A stretch of 64,000 bases of DNA, from the NCBI GenBank assembly GCA_025758045.1, contig CP107208.1:2976001-3040000 (forward strand). The letters are read 5' to 3'. The translations under genes were made by a program, and so were the position numbers. The notes below the pieces were generated by a model, which saw only the letters and a list, made by a program, of their open reading frames with translations, did not search any database and was not told where the DNA came from. This document shows, in pieces, positions 16,532-24,119 of the stretch. This DNA comes from Oscillospiraceae bacterium (GTDB lineage Bacteria > Bacillota > Clostridia > Oscillospirales > Ruminococcaceae). Position 1 is the first letter of the stretch. Each line of letters opens with the position of its first letter.

Positions 16532-17008
16532 TTATTCACCGGTCTCCTCTTCCAACACATGGGTGATGGTTTCAAGGTCGATCGGCTTGGGGATATAGCC
16601 GCTCATGCCCGCATCGTAGCACTTTTTGCGGTCGGCGGCAAAGGTGTTGGCCGTCATGGCAAAGATGGGCACATCGTGGTCGGGACGGTCACTGGCGCGG
16701 ATACGGCGGGTGGCCTCCACGCCGTCCATCACCGGCATCTGCATGTCCATGAACACCGCAAAATAGCTGCCGGGGGCCGTCTTTTCAAACATTTCCACTG
16801 CCTTCTGCCCGTCCTCGGCCCAGTCCACTTTCAGACCAATGCTTTGCAGCAGCTCCACGGCGATCTCGGCGTTCAGGGCATTGTCCTCGGCCAGCAGTAC
16901 CCGTTTGCCGGTAAAGTCGGCGGTGGTCTCCCCCGTCTTGTGCGGTGCCAGCACGGCGGCGCGCTGGGCGTCGTCCGCCTCGGCAAAGGGGATGCTGACG
17001 ACAAAGGA
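16532..17008 (-). pseudogene. 3' remnant of a hybrid sensor histidine kinase (receiver domain)
   Basis: The frame encodes the very end of a histidine-kinase ATPase domain (FVVSIPF) followed by a complete receiver domain (KRVLLAEDNALNAEIAVELL, phospho-Asp in FMDMQMPVMDG, AMTANTF, lysine in GYIPKPI). Upstream, the frame meets a stop codon at 17021-17023, inside a repeat that begins with GGAGAGACA at 17005. All sensor, dimerisation and most ATPase sequence is missing. The longest internal start (GTG at 16954) would give 140 aa, so a stand-alone receiver is conceivable, but no ribosome site is evident. It most likely arose by deletion associated with the repeat. Confidence 0.8.
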
Positions 17009-17131
17009 GAGACAGCACCTTTAGCTGCTGCTATTTCTTTGTCTCTCCCCCACCCGCTCCGCGGGACTGCTTACGCAGCCGAACCCCTCTGTCGCTTCGC
17101 AACATCTCCCCGCAGAGGGGGCCAGACATGC
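17005..17131. repeat. GC-rich palindromic intergenic element (copy 2)
   Basis: GGAGAGACA (17005-17013) is mirrored by TGTCTCTCC at 17040-17048, followed by a second part with CCCTCTGTCGCTTCGC and CTCCCC...GAGGGGG. This second part resembles the element at 14104 (CCCTCAGTCAGCTTCGC). It fills the gap between the kinase remnant and comM. Confidence 0.6.
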
Positions 17132-17132
17132 T

Positions 17133-18656
17133 CTACATCGCTTTTCTATCCAGCGCCCGATATTGCAGTGCTTCGGAAATATGCGCGGTGTCCACCTGCT
17201 CGCTGCCGTCCAGGTCGGCGATGGTGCGGGCCACCCGCAAAATGCGGTCGTAGGCGCGGGCGCTGTATCCCAGGCGCTCAAACGCCGCGCGCAAAATTTG
17301 CTGGGCTTTGGGGGTCATGCGGCAGTATTTTCGCAGTGCGGCCCCCGGCAGCTGGGCGTTGCACCGCACGCCGGGCAGGTCTGTGCAGCGCTCCCGCTGC
17401 ACCTTGCGGGCGGCGGTAACGCGGGCGCGGATGGCGGCGCTGCTCTCTCCCCCGGCCTCGGCGGCCAGAGCCTCGTACTCCACAGGCATGGCTTCCACAT
17501 GCAGGTCGATGCGGTCCAACAGCGGGCCGGAGATGCGGCGGCGGTACTGCTCAATGGCGCTGGGCGTGCAGGTACACTCCCGCGTGGGGTGACCCAGGTA
17601 GCCGCACTTGCAGGGGTTCATGGCGGCAGCCAGCATGAACTGGCAGGGGTAGCGGGCGGTGCCGTGTACCCGGCTCACCGTGACGGCGCCGTCCTCCAAG
17701 GGCTGACGCAGCACTTCCAGGGTGTCGCGGGAAAATTCCGGCAGTTCGTCCAAAAACAGCACACCGTTGTGGGCCAGGCTCACCTCACCGGGGCGCGGGG
17801 TCGACCCGCCGCCCGCCATGGCGGCGGTGCTTACGCTGTGGTGCGGGCTACGGAAGGGCCGCTCTTTCAAAAGCCCGCTGCCCGCAGGCAGCAGCCCGGC
17901 CACCGAGTAGATGGCGCTGGTCTCCAGCGCTTCCTCATAGGTCAGCGGCGGCAGGATGCCCGGCAGGCGCTTGGCCAGCATGCTTTTGCCCGTGCCCGGC
18001 GGGCCGACCAGCAGTAAGTTGTGCCCGCCTGCGGCGGCGATCTCCAGCGCACGGCGGGCTTCGGCCTGGCCGCGCACATCGGCCATATCGGGGCCAAGCC
18101 AGGTACCCGCTTCGTCAAAGCCGCCGGGGGCGGCCGGGGTGATGGCTTCTTCCCCGCAAAGATGGCGCACCACGTCGCTGGCCATGCGGGCCGGGTAGAC
18201 GGTCAGGCCTGCGGCCTCGGCAGCTTCGGCGGCATTCTCTGCCGGAAGGAACAGTTCAGTCACGCCCAGGGTCACAGCCGCCAGCGCCATGGGCAGCACG
18301 CCGGTCACAGGGCGCAGCGTGCCATCCAGGCCCAGTTCCCCCAAAAAGGCCTGATGCGGCGCGGGCACGGGCAGAACGCCCTGGGCGGCCAGCAGGCCCA
18401 CCAGTAAAGGCAGGTCGTACACAGGGCCGGTCTTGCGCACATCCGCCGGAGCCAGGTTGATGGTAATGCGGCTGGACGGCCAGGGGTAGTGCAGGTTTTT
18501 GACGGCACTGCGCACCCGCTCGCTGCTTTCCTTCACGGCCGAGTCCGGCAGGCCCACCAGCGTGAACTGCGGCAGCCCGCTGGAGAGATCGGCCTCGACC
18601 TGCACCACATACCCCGCCAGCCCGCTCAGCCCCAGGCTCGTGACCTTTGCAAACAT
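17133..18656 (-). CDS. YifB/ComM family Mg-chelatase-like AAA+ ATPase
   Basis: Cytoplasmic ATPase of 507 aa, normal family length. The N-terminal ChlI-like (Lon-protease-type) domain has GLPDSAVKESSERVRSA and RITINLAPADVRKTGP. The AAA+ core has Walker A VGPPGTGKSMLAKRLPGILP, Walker B LFLDELPEF, and the cysteine-containing segment MNPCKCGYLGHPTRECTC. The C-terminal Mg_chelatase_C domain has GYSARAYDRILRVARTIADL. In competent bacteria ComM is a branch-migration helicase that integrates transformed DNA. It is last of a minus-strand run starting at the glycosyltransferase and follows vanW by 15 bases. Confidence 0.95.
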   Translation of the reverse strand: MFAKVTSLGLSGLAGYVVQVEADLSSGLPQFTLVGLPDSAVKESSERVRSAVKNLHYPWPSSRITINLAPADVRKTGPVYDLPLLVGLLAAQGVLPVPAPHQAFLGELGLDGTLRPVTGVLPMALAAVTLGVTELFLPAENAAEAAEAAGLTVYPARMASDVVRHLCGEEAITPAAPGGFDEAGTWLGPDMADVRGQAEARRALEIAAAGGHNLLLVGPPGTGKSMLAKRLPGILPPLTYEEALETSAIYSVAGLLPAGSGLLKERPFRSPHHSVSTAAMAGGGSTPRPGEVSLAHNGVLFLDELPEFSRDTLEVLRQPLEDGAVTVSRVHGTARYPCQFMLAAAMNPCKCGYLGHPTRECTCTPSAIEQYRRRISGPLLDRIDLHVEAMPVEYEALAAEAGGESSAAIRARVTAARKVQRERCTDLPGVRCNAQLPGAALRKYCRMTPKAQQILRAAFERLGYSARAYDRILRVARTIADLDGSEQVDTAHISEALQYRALDRKAM

Positions 18657-18671
18657 TTTGGCGTCCCCCTT

Positions 18672-19475
18672 TTATCGTATCTGTTCTTTCGGGATCAACC
18701 CGTAATCATACATGACTTCCGAGTGGTTATCCAGCACCAGCTCTTTCGCCACCACGGTGTCTCCGTCCAGTGTTTCTTTGTAAATCTTCGATACACGGTA
18801 GTATTTGTCACCCTCCTGCTGGAAGTAGTGTCCCTCCTCCACGATGCGGTAGGTGTACGGCAGCGGGTGCTCGCACCGCAGGGCGGCGTACAGATTGTCC
18901 GCATCGCACCAGAGCAGCAGCTGGAAGGTTTGGTCGGTCTCGTTTTTGAACCGGTAGTCGCCGTTGTTGTAAAACACCGAGGTACCGGAGCTGAAGGGCA
19001 CCCGCGCGCCCTCATCGGGGGCCAGCGCGTCGGAGTGCTTATGGAACTCCGTCACCGTCAGGGGGCTAAGCAGCACCACCCGGTGGATGGTATTGGCCAG
19101 ATTGCACAGCCCGCCGCCGATACCCGGCAGCAGATGGTTGCGCACCAAAATGCGGCCATCCCGATAGCCCTTGCGCTTGGTGGTCTTGCCTACCAGATGC
19201 CAGAACGAGAAGGTCTCCCCCGGGCGGATGAGGATGCCGTTCATCCGGGCGTTGGCAAGTTTGATGTTGACAGCCTTGTTCTCCTGCAGCACCGGGTCAA
19301 TGCCCTTGCCCCGCTTGATGAGGTGGGAGCTGCAGTCCGCCACCAGACAGGGCAGCGGCTCGCTCTGCCGCGTGTCCGCATAGCGCTCATGGCGCAGGAA
19401 ATTCTTGATATGTCGTTTGATAATTTCTTTTTGCAGGGCGATCTTATAGCAGGTCGGGCTGATATCGCAAAACAT
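18672..19475 (-). CDS. VanW family protein
   Basis: Protein of 267 aa matching the VanW domain (GILIRPGETFSFWHLVGK, GGGLCNLANTIH, HKHSDALAPDEGARVPFSSG, TSVFYNNGDYRFKN). VanW was named from vancomycin-resistance clusters, but its activity is unknown and most homologues are not linked with resistance; nothing here suggests a van cluster. AAGAGGTG six bases before the ATG at 19475 favours this start over the GTG at 19484. It sits between yqeG (12 bases) and comM. Confidence 0.88.
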   Translation of the reverse strand: MFCDISPTCYKIALQKEIIKRHIKNFLRHERYADTRQSEPLPCLVADCSSHLIKRGKGIDPVLQENKAVNIKLANARMNGILIRPGETFSFWHLVGKTTKRKGYRDGRILVRNHLLPGIGGGLCNLANTIHRVVLLSPLTVTEFHKHSDALAPDEGARVPFSSGTSVFYNNGDYRFKNETDQTFQLLLWCDADNLYAALRCEHPLPYTYRIVEEGHYFQQEGDKYYRVSKIYKETLDGDTVVAKELVLDNHSEVMYDYGLIPKEQIR

Positions 19476-19487
19476 GGTATGCACCTC

Positions 19488-20015
19488 TTATTTTTGGATA
19501 TTCCCCAAGCGGTCCCGCCAGCGCGGATTTCTGCGCCAGCAGGCCATGATGTACTTTTCCAGCACCCGCTTTTTGCCGTAGTGGGTCTCCTGCGGCAGGC
19601 GGATGAAATCCACCAGAATGCTGGCCATCCCGCAGCGGTTCGCGCCCCGGATATCCCGGAACACCTGGTCCCCGATGCAGACGACCTGCTCCACCGGCAG
19701 GCCCAGCATCTTGGCCCCACGGCGGTAAGCGGCGGGGTCGGGTTTGCCGGCCTCGGCGATATAGGGCACGCCGATATGTTTATTAAACCGCTGGATACGC
19801 TCGGCGGAATTGTCCGAGAGGAGCAGCGTTTTCATTCCCATGGCGTCCAGTTCCCGGAACAGCGCTTCCACCTTAGGGGTCGCATCCACGCCGTGGTGGA
19901 CCAGCGTGTTGTCAATATCAAACAGAATGCCCTTATACCCCAGCGCCTGCAGTTTGGCATAGTCGATGGCAAACACGTTGGGCGCCCAGTCCCAGGGATA
20001 CCAGCGCTCAAGCAT
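19488..20015 (-). CDS. yqeG: YqeG family HAD-IIIA phosphatase
   Basis: HAD-superfamily phosphatase of 175 aa. Motif I is GILFDIDNTLVHHG (nucleophile Asp), motif II LLLSDNS, motif III lysine in EAGKPDPAAYRRG, motif IV GDQVFRDIRGANRCG. This matches YqeG of Firmicutes, whose substrate is likely phosphatidylglycerophosphate or a related phosphoester. The ATG at 20015 lies inside the end of the TIM-barrel gene, so the two overlap by 8 bases and translation is probably coupled. Confidence 0.9.
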   Translation of the reverse strand: MLERWYPWDWAPNVFAIDYAKLQALGYKGILFDIDNTLVHHGVDATPKVEALFRELDAMGMKTLLLSDNSAERIQRFNKHIGVPYIAEAGKPDPAAYRRGAKMLGLPVEQVVCIGDQVFRDIRGANRCGMASILVDFIRLPQETHYGKKRVLEKYIMACWRRNPRWRDRLGNIQK

Positions 20016-20682
20016 GGTCGGCCTCCATATACGCGCAGACAGCGTCGATCTGGGCGGCGAAATCGTCGCCGAACACATGGTCAAAAAAGGCGCTGCCGAT
20101 GGTAAAATAGGCAGCCCCCGCCGCGCGGATCTCCGCCAGCCGGGCGTAGCTGTTCACGCTGCCTGCAATGCACACCGGCCCCACCGCCGCCGTCAGCGCA
20201 CGGTTCAGCGCCGGGGCATCGCCGGTGTAACGGTAGCCCAGCAGGTCAATGCCGTAAGTGCCTTGGGCCAGGCAGCGCTTTGCTTCACAAACCATCTCTT
20301 CCGCCGTGCCTTCCAGCACCGAGGGCCGCCCCGTCACCTGCCCCACAAAGGGCATGTACCGCAGCCCGTGGGCCCGGCAGTAGGCGTTGACGGCCTCCGA
20401 AAAGACGGTGCCCAGCAAAAAATCGCACCCGCAGGCCGCAGCCATCTCGGCCCCGCGCAGGCACTCGGCCTCGGTGTAAGCCACCACTTCCAGGCAGGTC
20501 TGCTTGCCGCAGGCTTTCATGCGGGCAAACAGGTCCCGCATCTCGGCAAAAGGCAGGCCCGCCTCTTTAAAGCCCCAGTACCGCGCGCGGGTATGCTCGC
20601 ACTTGGCAAACACCTCCGCCGCCTGCGGCACCGTCACATCGTTGTACGTCAGCATCACGATCAATTCGGGATGAGTGTTCAT
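20008..20682 (-). CDS. Predicted TIM-barrel protein of unknown function
   Basis: Protein of 224 aa with the rhythm of a beta/alpha barrel: LIVMLTYNDVTVPQAAEVF at the first strand, CLEVVAYTEAECLRGAEMAA, CDFLLGTVFSEAVNAYC, and near the C terminus CIAGSVNSYARLAEIRAAGA with AYFTIGSAFFD, a phosphate-binding pattern like that of ribulose-phosphate-binding barrels. I recognise no named family. It starts two bases after the glycosyltransferase stop (TAAgtATG) and overlaps yqeG, so it is in one operon with both. A sugar-phosphate or nucleotide precursor reaction is only a guess. Confidence 0.75.
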   Translation of the reverse strand: MNTHPELIVMLTYNDVTVPQAAEVFAKCEHTRARYWGFKEAGLPFAEMRDLFARMKACGKQTCLEVVAYTEAECLRGAEMAAACGCDFLLGTVFSEAVNAYCRAHGLRYMPFVGQVTGRPSVLEGTAEEMVCEAKRCLAQGTYGIDLLGYRYTGDAPALNRALTAAVGPVCIAGSVNSYARLAEIRAAGAAYFTIGSAFFDHVFGDDFAAQIDAVCAYMEADHA

Positions 20683-20684
20683 AC

Positions 20685-21743
20685 TTATGCCTTCTTTAAA
20701 ATGTCCAACAATTTCTCCGCACTCTTCTCCCAGCTGTACTTTTCCAGCAGCAGCTGCGGATCGGCTTTGGGTGGGGTGGTGTCGTCCACGTTGCCGGGGT
20801 TGGTATCCAAGTCAATATACCCCGCACAGTCGCCGTATACCTCCCGCATGCAGGGCGTGTCGCTGACCAGGATCTGCTTTGCCCCGCAGGCCACGGCCTC
20901 CAGCGGCGGGATGCCGAACCCCTCGTACAGGGTCGGGAACAAAAACGCCCGGCAGTTGGCCATCAGGCTTTTGGCTTCGCCATCGCTGACATAGCCCAGG
21001 TAGACTACGTTGGGCAGGTCGGCCAGACCCAGGCGCCCGGCTTCCTCGGCCAGGCTGCCGCCGCCCGCGATAGCAAACATTGCATCGGGCTTGGCCTTGG
21101 CGGCCCGCAGCACCCAGGGGAAGTTCTTGTTTTTCAGCAAGTTCGCCATGCTGAAATAGTACCCGCCCTTTTGCAGCTGCGGGTTCCTGGCAAACACGCC
21201 GTCATCGGGCGCGATGCGCTGCATCTGCTGCCAGGCGTTGTAGACAACATCCATCTTTTCCGGCGGCACACCGTAGTATTTGTGGATCTCCGCCTTGGAA
21301 AATTCCGATACCGTAATAATGCGCTCGGCCTTTTGGGCAATGCGGCGGTACTGCAGGCAGTGCCACGCGGCGCTCAGCCGGTCGCGGCGGGTGTCCCTAT
21401 AAAAATCCTGCCGGGCGCGGTAGCAGACATCGTGCACCACCGCAATGCCGGTAAACCCGAACCACGGGATGACGTTGCAGGTAGCCAGCCCCTTGGCGCT
21501 GCGCCGTTTCAGGTAGCACGGGTAGTCCAGCTGCTGCCAGGCCAGCCCCTGCCGGGTGCCGAAGGGCACCACCTTTATATTTTGGTACGCCGGGGCTTTT
21601 ACCTGCGGCGGCACCACAAGTTCCACCAGCCCTGCCGGGGCCATCTCATCCAGCGCGGCCAGCAGTTCGATGGAATAGCGCTGGATACCCGAAATGCGCT
21701 GGGCAAAAAACGAGCCGTCCACGGCCCAGACGGTTTGCTGCAT
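20685..21743 (-). CDS. Glycosyltransferase, GT4-like (GT-B fold)
   Basis: Retaining GT-B glycosyltransferase of 352 aa. The N-terminal acceptor half begins VDGSFFAQRISGIQRYSIEL. The C-terminal donor half shows YYFSMANLLKNKNFPWVLRA, AIAGGG, LGYVSDGEAKSLMANCRAF, and the E-x7-E pattern in LFPTLYEGFGIPPLEAVACG, which binds nucleotide-sugar. It likely adds sugar to a surface polysaccharide or glycolipid. GGGAGG precedes the ATG. It is first of the run GT, TIM-barrel, yqeG, vanW, comM, and starts 12 bases after the GH3 lipoprotein stop. Confidence 0.93.
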   Translation of the reverse strand: MQQTVWAVDGSFFAQRISGIQRYSIELLAALDEMAPAGLVELVVPPQVKAPAYQNIKVVPFGTRQGLAWQQLDYPCYLKRRSAKGLATCNVIPWFGFTGIAVVHDVCYRARQDFYRDTRRDRLSAAWHCLQYRRIAQKAERIITVSEFSKAEIHKYYGVPPEKMDVVYNAWQQMQRIAPDDGVFARNPQLQKGGYYFSMANLLKNKNFPWVLRAAKAKPDAMFAIAGGGSLAEEAGRLGLADLPNVVYLGYVSDGEAKSLMANCRAFLFPTLYEGFGIPPLEAVACGAKQILVSDTPCMREVYGDCAGYIDLDTNPGNVDDTTPPKADPQLLLEKYSWEKSAEKLLDILKKA

Positions 21744-21754
21744 GGCAGCCTCCC

Positions 21755-22978
21755 TTATGCGCAGAATTGCGCTTTCATACGTAAAATTTTGTTAACGCTC
21801 AGGTCCAGCCGGTCCTCGCTGAGGGTGCCATTCTGCACGGCCGCCAGCACAGCATCGTAGGCATCGGCCAGGCCGTCGGGCATCAGCAGCACGTCGCACC
21901 CGGCCTGCAAAGCCTGCACAGCGGCTTCGCCGGGGGTGTAGCTGTCGGTGATGGCCCCCATGGCCAGCGAGTCTGTAACGATAAGCGTGTTCTCCGCATC
22001 CGGCACCAGCGCAATGGCATCGGCACAAAGCGTTGCGGGTAGGTCGCCGGTCAGCTCCGGCACCACGATGTGCCCCACCATCACGGCATGGGGGCCAACC
22101 TCGGCGGCGGCCTCAAAAGGCAGCAGCTCGCAGGCGGTCAGTTCCTCCACCGTGCGGTAGCTGTAGGCCAGGCCGGTGTGGCTGTCCTCGGCGGTATCGC
22201 CGTGGCCGGGGAAATGCTTGAAGGTGGGCAGGATTCCCTCGCCCGCCAGTCCCCTGGCCATGGCCGCCGCGCAATCGGCGGCTTCGGCGGCGTCGGACGA
22301 AAACGCCCGCGTGCCGATGATGGGGTTATCCGGGTTGGTGTTCACGTCGGCGTCGGGGGCGAAATCCATATTGAAGCCGTAGGTACGCAGGTAGCCGCCA
22401 ATGGTCTGCCCCATGGCACAGGCGGCGTCGGCACCCTCGGCTCCCACGGCGGCGGCGCTCTCATACCGGGGCAGGTCGAAGGTATCTTTATTGGCCAGCC
22501 GCGCCACCGCGCCGCCCTCCTCGTCCACCGAGATAAACAGTGGGATGTCGGAGGCCTCCTGCAGGGCCGCGTTGAAGGCGGTGATCTGTTCCGGGTCCAC
22601 GATGTTTTTGCCGAATTGGCACACGCCGCCCACGGGATACTTTTGCAGCGCGTCCCGCATGGCGTCGGTCAGCTCGGTCACGCCGTCCGCCTTGGCGTCG
22701 TCGATTTGCTCCTGCGGCAGGGTCAGATCCAGGGAATCCGGCCGGATAATGAACAGCTGGCCGACTTTTTCTTCCAGCGTCAGGTCGGCGGCGGTCAAGG
22801 TCGTTTCCGCTGCGGGCGTCGGTTCGGGCGTTGGTCCTGCCTCGTCAGCAGGCAGGTCCACCACCACCGGGCGCTCGGTATTCATAGGCAGGGTCACAGC
22901 GCTCTTCCCCGTTGGCTGCGCCCCGCAGGCACACAGCACCCCCGCCAGCAAAACAGGCCAAACAAACCACTTTTTCAT
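21755..22978 (-). CDS. nagZ: Beta-N-acetylhexosaminidase-like GH3 lipoprotein
   Basis: Predicted secreted, membrane-anchored glycosidase of 407 aa that would remove terminal GlcNAc from muropeptides or other glycans. The signal has KKWFVWPVLLAGVLCAC with the lipid cysteine near residue 19, followed by a Pro/Glu/Thr linker (about 40-65). The GH3 domain shows KHFPGHGDTAEDSHTGL (NagZ-type Asp-His loop) and the nucleophile aspartate in VTDSLAMGAI. AAAGGG upstream of the ATG at 22978 and a promoter at 23009-23037 fix the start. It is about 70 aa longer than cytoplasmic NagZ because of the export region. Confidence 0.92.
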   Translation of the reverse strand: MKKWFVWPVLLAGVLCACGAQPTGKSAVTLPMNTERPVVVDLPADEAGPTPEPTPAAETTLTAADLTLEEKVGQLFIIRPDSLDLTLPQEQIDDAKADGVTELTDAMRDALQKYPVGGVCQFGKNIVDPEQITAFNAALQEASDIPLFISVDEEGGAVARLANKDTFDLPRYESAAAVGAEGADAACAMGQTIGGYLRTYGFNMDFAPDADVNTNPDNPIIGTRAFSSDAAEAADCAAAMARGLAGEGILPTFKHFPGHGDTAEDSHTGLAYSYRTVEELTACELLPFEAAAEVGPHAVMVGHIVVPELTGDLPATLCADAIALVPDAENTLIVTDSLAMGAITDSYTPGEAAVQALQAGCDVLLMPDGLADAYDAVLAAVQNGTLSEDRLDLSVNKILRMKAQFCA

Positions 22979-23008
22979 AAGCAGATACCCTTTCTGTCGC
23001 TTTTGTTC

Positions 23009-23037
23009 ATTGTACCATATTCCCAGCAAGGGGGCAA
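23009..23037 (-). promoter_or_regulatory. Promoter of the GH3 lipoprotein gene
   Basis: Minus strand TTGCCC (23032-23037), 17-base spacer, TACAAT (23009-23014). Confidence 0.6.
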
Positions 23038-23071
23038 GAGAGTTACATCCGGGTATAAGGGGGTAGGTGTG

Positions 23072-23096
23072 AAAAAGGCTCCCCGCAAGGGGAGCC
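23072..23096 (-). terminator. Terminator of the Gld-like ABC operon
   Basis: Perfect 8-bp stem GGCTCCCC-gcaa-GGGGAGCC (23077-23096), then TTTTTCAC on the minus strand, 13 bases after the DUF4340 gene. Its sequence is half of the palindromic element seen at 14104. Confidence 0.85.
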
Positions 23097-23108
23097 AATT
23101 CTCATAAT

Positions 23109-24110
23109 TCAGTGTTCCGCCACCACATCATCGGCGGCCGCCGTTTCCTTTGTCGAGGTATCCAGCAAACTCTCCTTCGTCACAGCAAAGGCGTCCTTGT
23201 GGGCAGCCTTTACCTCGTAGACAATGCCGGGTGCCCCATCGCTGGCCAGATAGCACAAACTCGTGGTGGTCGTGCTGCCGGTATCCGTGTCGTCCGCGGC
23301 ATCGGGCACCAGATCACCAAACCGCACGGTCAGCTGCGTGCCGTCACTAAACGCCAGCACCGCCGTCACATCCGACGCATCCAGCCCGTAGGTGCTGTCC
23401 GCTTCCGGCATGGTGATGCTCCACTCGGTCTGCATCTCGCAAAGGGTGCTTACCATCCGCTTCACCGCGCTCTGGTCCAGCGCATAATCGGCATCATCGG
23501 CCAGCTGCCAGGTGCCCTCGTTCAAAACGAACTGCAAGTCGCCCACCGTCAGGGCGGTCACATCGTCGCTGGTCTTGTCGGTCAAACTCTGTGCCGCGTA
23601 CAGGCTGCGGGGGGCCTTGCATAGATTGTTCAAATCGCTTTTGGCCACGGTGTACACGCCGCCCGCGTCATCGTAGACGTAGTACACGCCTGCCACATCG
23701 TTGAGCTGATCCACCGTCAGCGTGCGGGTCGTCTTTCCTGCCTTCAGGGTAAATACCATGGCCGGGGTGTCGCTCATCGCGGGGATCTCGCCCAGCTCAC
23801 TGTCCTGCAGTTGGCGGGCAGCGGTCAGGTCAGTGAACTTCTCCACCAAACTCTGCACGGCGCTCTGCTCCAGCGGCAGGGTCGGGTCGGAGTCCAGCAT
23901 CCAGTTGCCCTCGCTGCCCTTGAGCAGCGTCACATCCACATTGTTGCCGGAGTAGGCCAGCTCGTCCACATCCCCGGCGGCAAAGTCCACCAGCGGGATG
24001 CCGGTATCTTCCTCCGCCTCATTCTCGCAGGTCAGCACTGCCAGCAGCACGCCCAGCAGCACAGCCCCCGCCGCCAGCAGCACCAGCGGCAGCATTTTTT
24101 TACGGTTCAT
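23109..24110 (-). CDS. DUF4340 domain protein, membrane-anchored
   Basis: Protein of 333 aa with one N-terminal membrane segment (LPLVLLAAGAVLLGVLLAVL) and an extracytoplasmic body that resembles DUF4340: repeated units with WMLDSD...LPLEQSAVQSLVEKFTDL and later WQLADDADYALDQSAVKRMV, suggesting an internal duplication. This family accompanies GldG-type ABC genes in many bacteria; its job is unknown. AAGGAGA precedes the ATG. It is last of the operon with ATPase, permease and GldG-like protein, 9 bases after the latter. Confidence 0.85.
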   Translation of the reverse strand: MNRKKMLPLVLLAAGAVLLGVLLAVLTCENEAEEDTGIPLVDFAAGDVDELAYSGNNVDVTLLKGSEGNWMLDSDPTLPLEQSAVQSLVEKFTDLTAARQLQDSELGEIPAMSDTPAMVFTLKAGKTTRTLTVDQLNDVAGVYYVYDDAGGVYTVAKSDLNNLCKAPRSLYAAQSLTDKTSDDVTALTVGDLQFVLNEGTWQLADDADYALDQSAVKRMVSTLCEMQTEWSITMPEADSTYGLDASDVTAVLAFSDGTQLTVRFGDLVPDAADDTDTGSTTTTSLCYLASDGAPGIVYEVKAAHKDAFAVTKESLLDTSTKETAAADDVVAEH

Positions 24111-24119
24111 GGGGTCTCC

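Noticed and set aside
18672..19475. Vancomycin-resistance function for VanW (and VanH for the dehydrogenase at 54163)
   Set aside because: No D-Ala-D-Lac ligase, VanX or VanRS lies close by, and the two genes are 35 kb apart. Both families are common outside resistance clusters.
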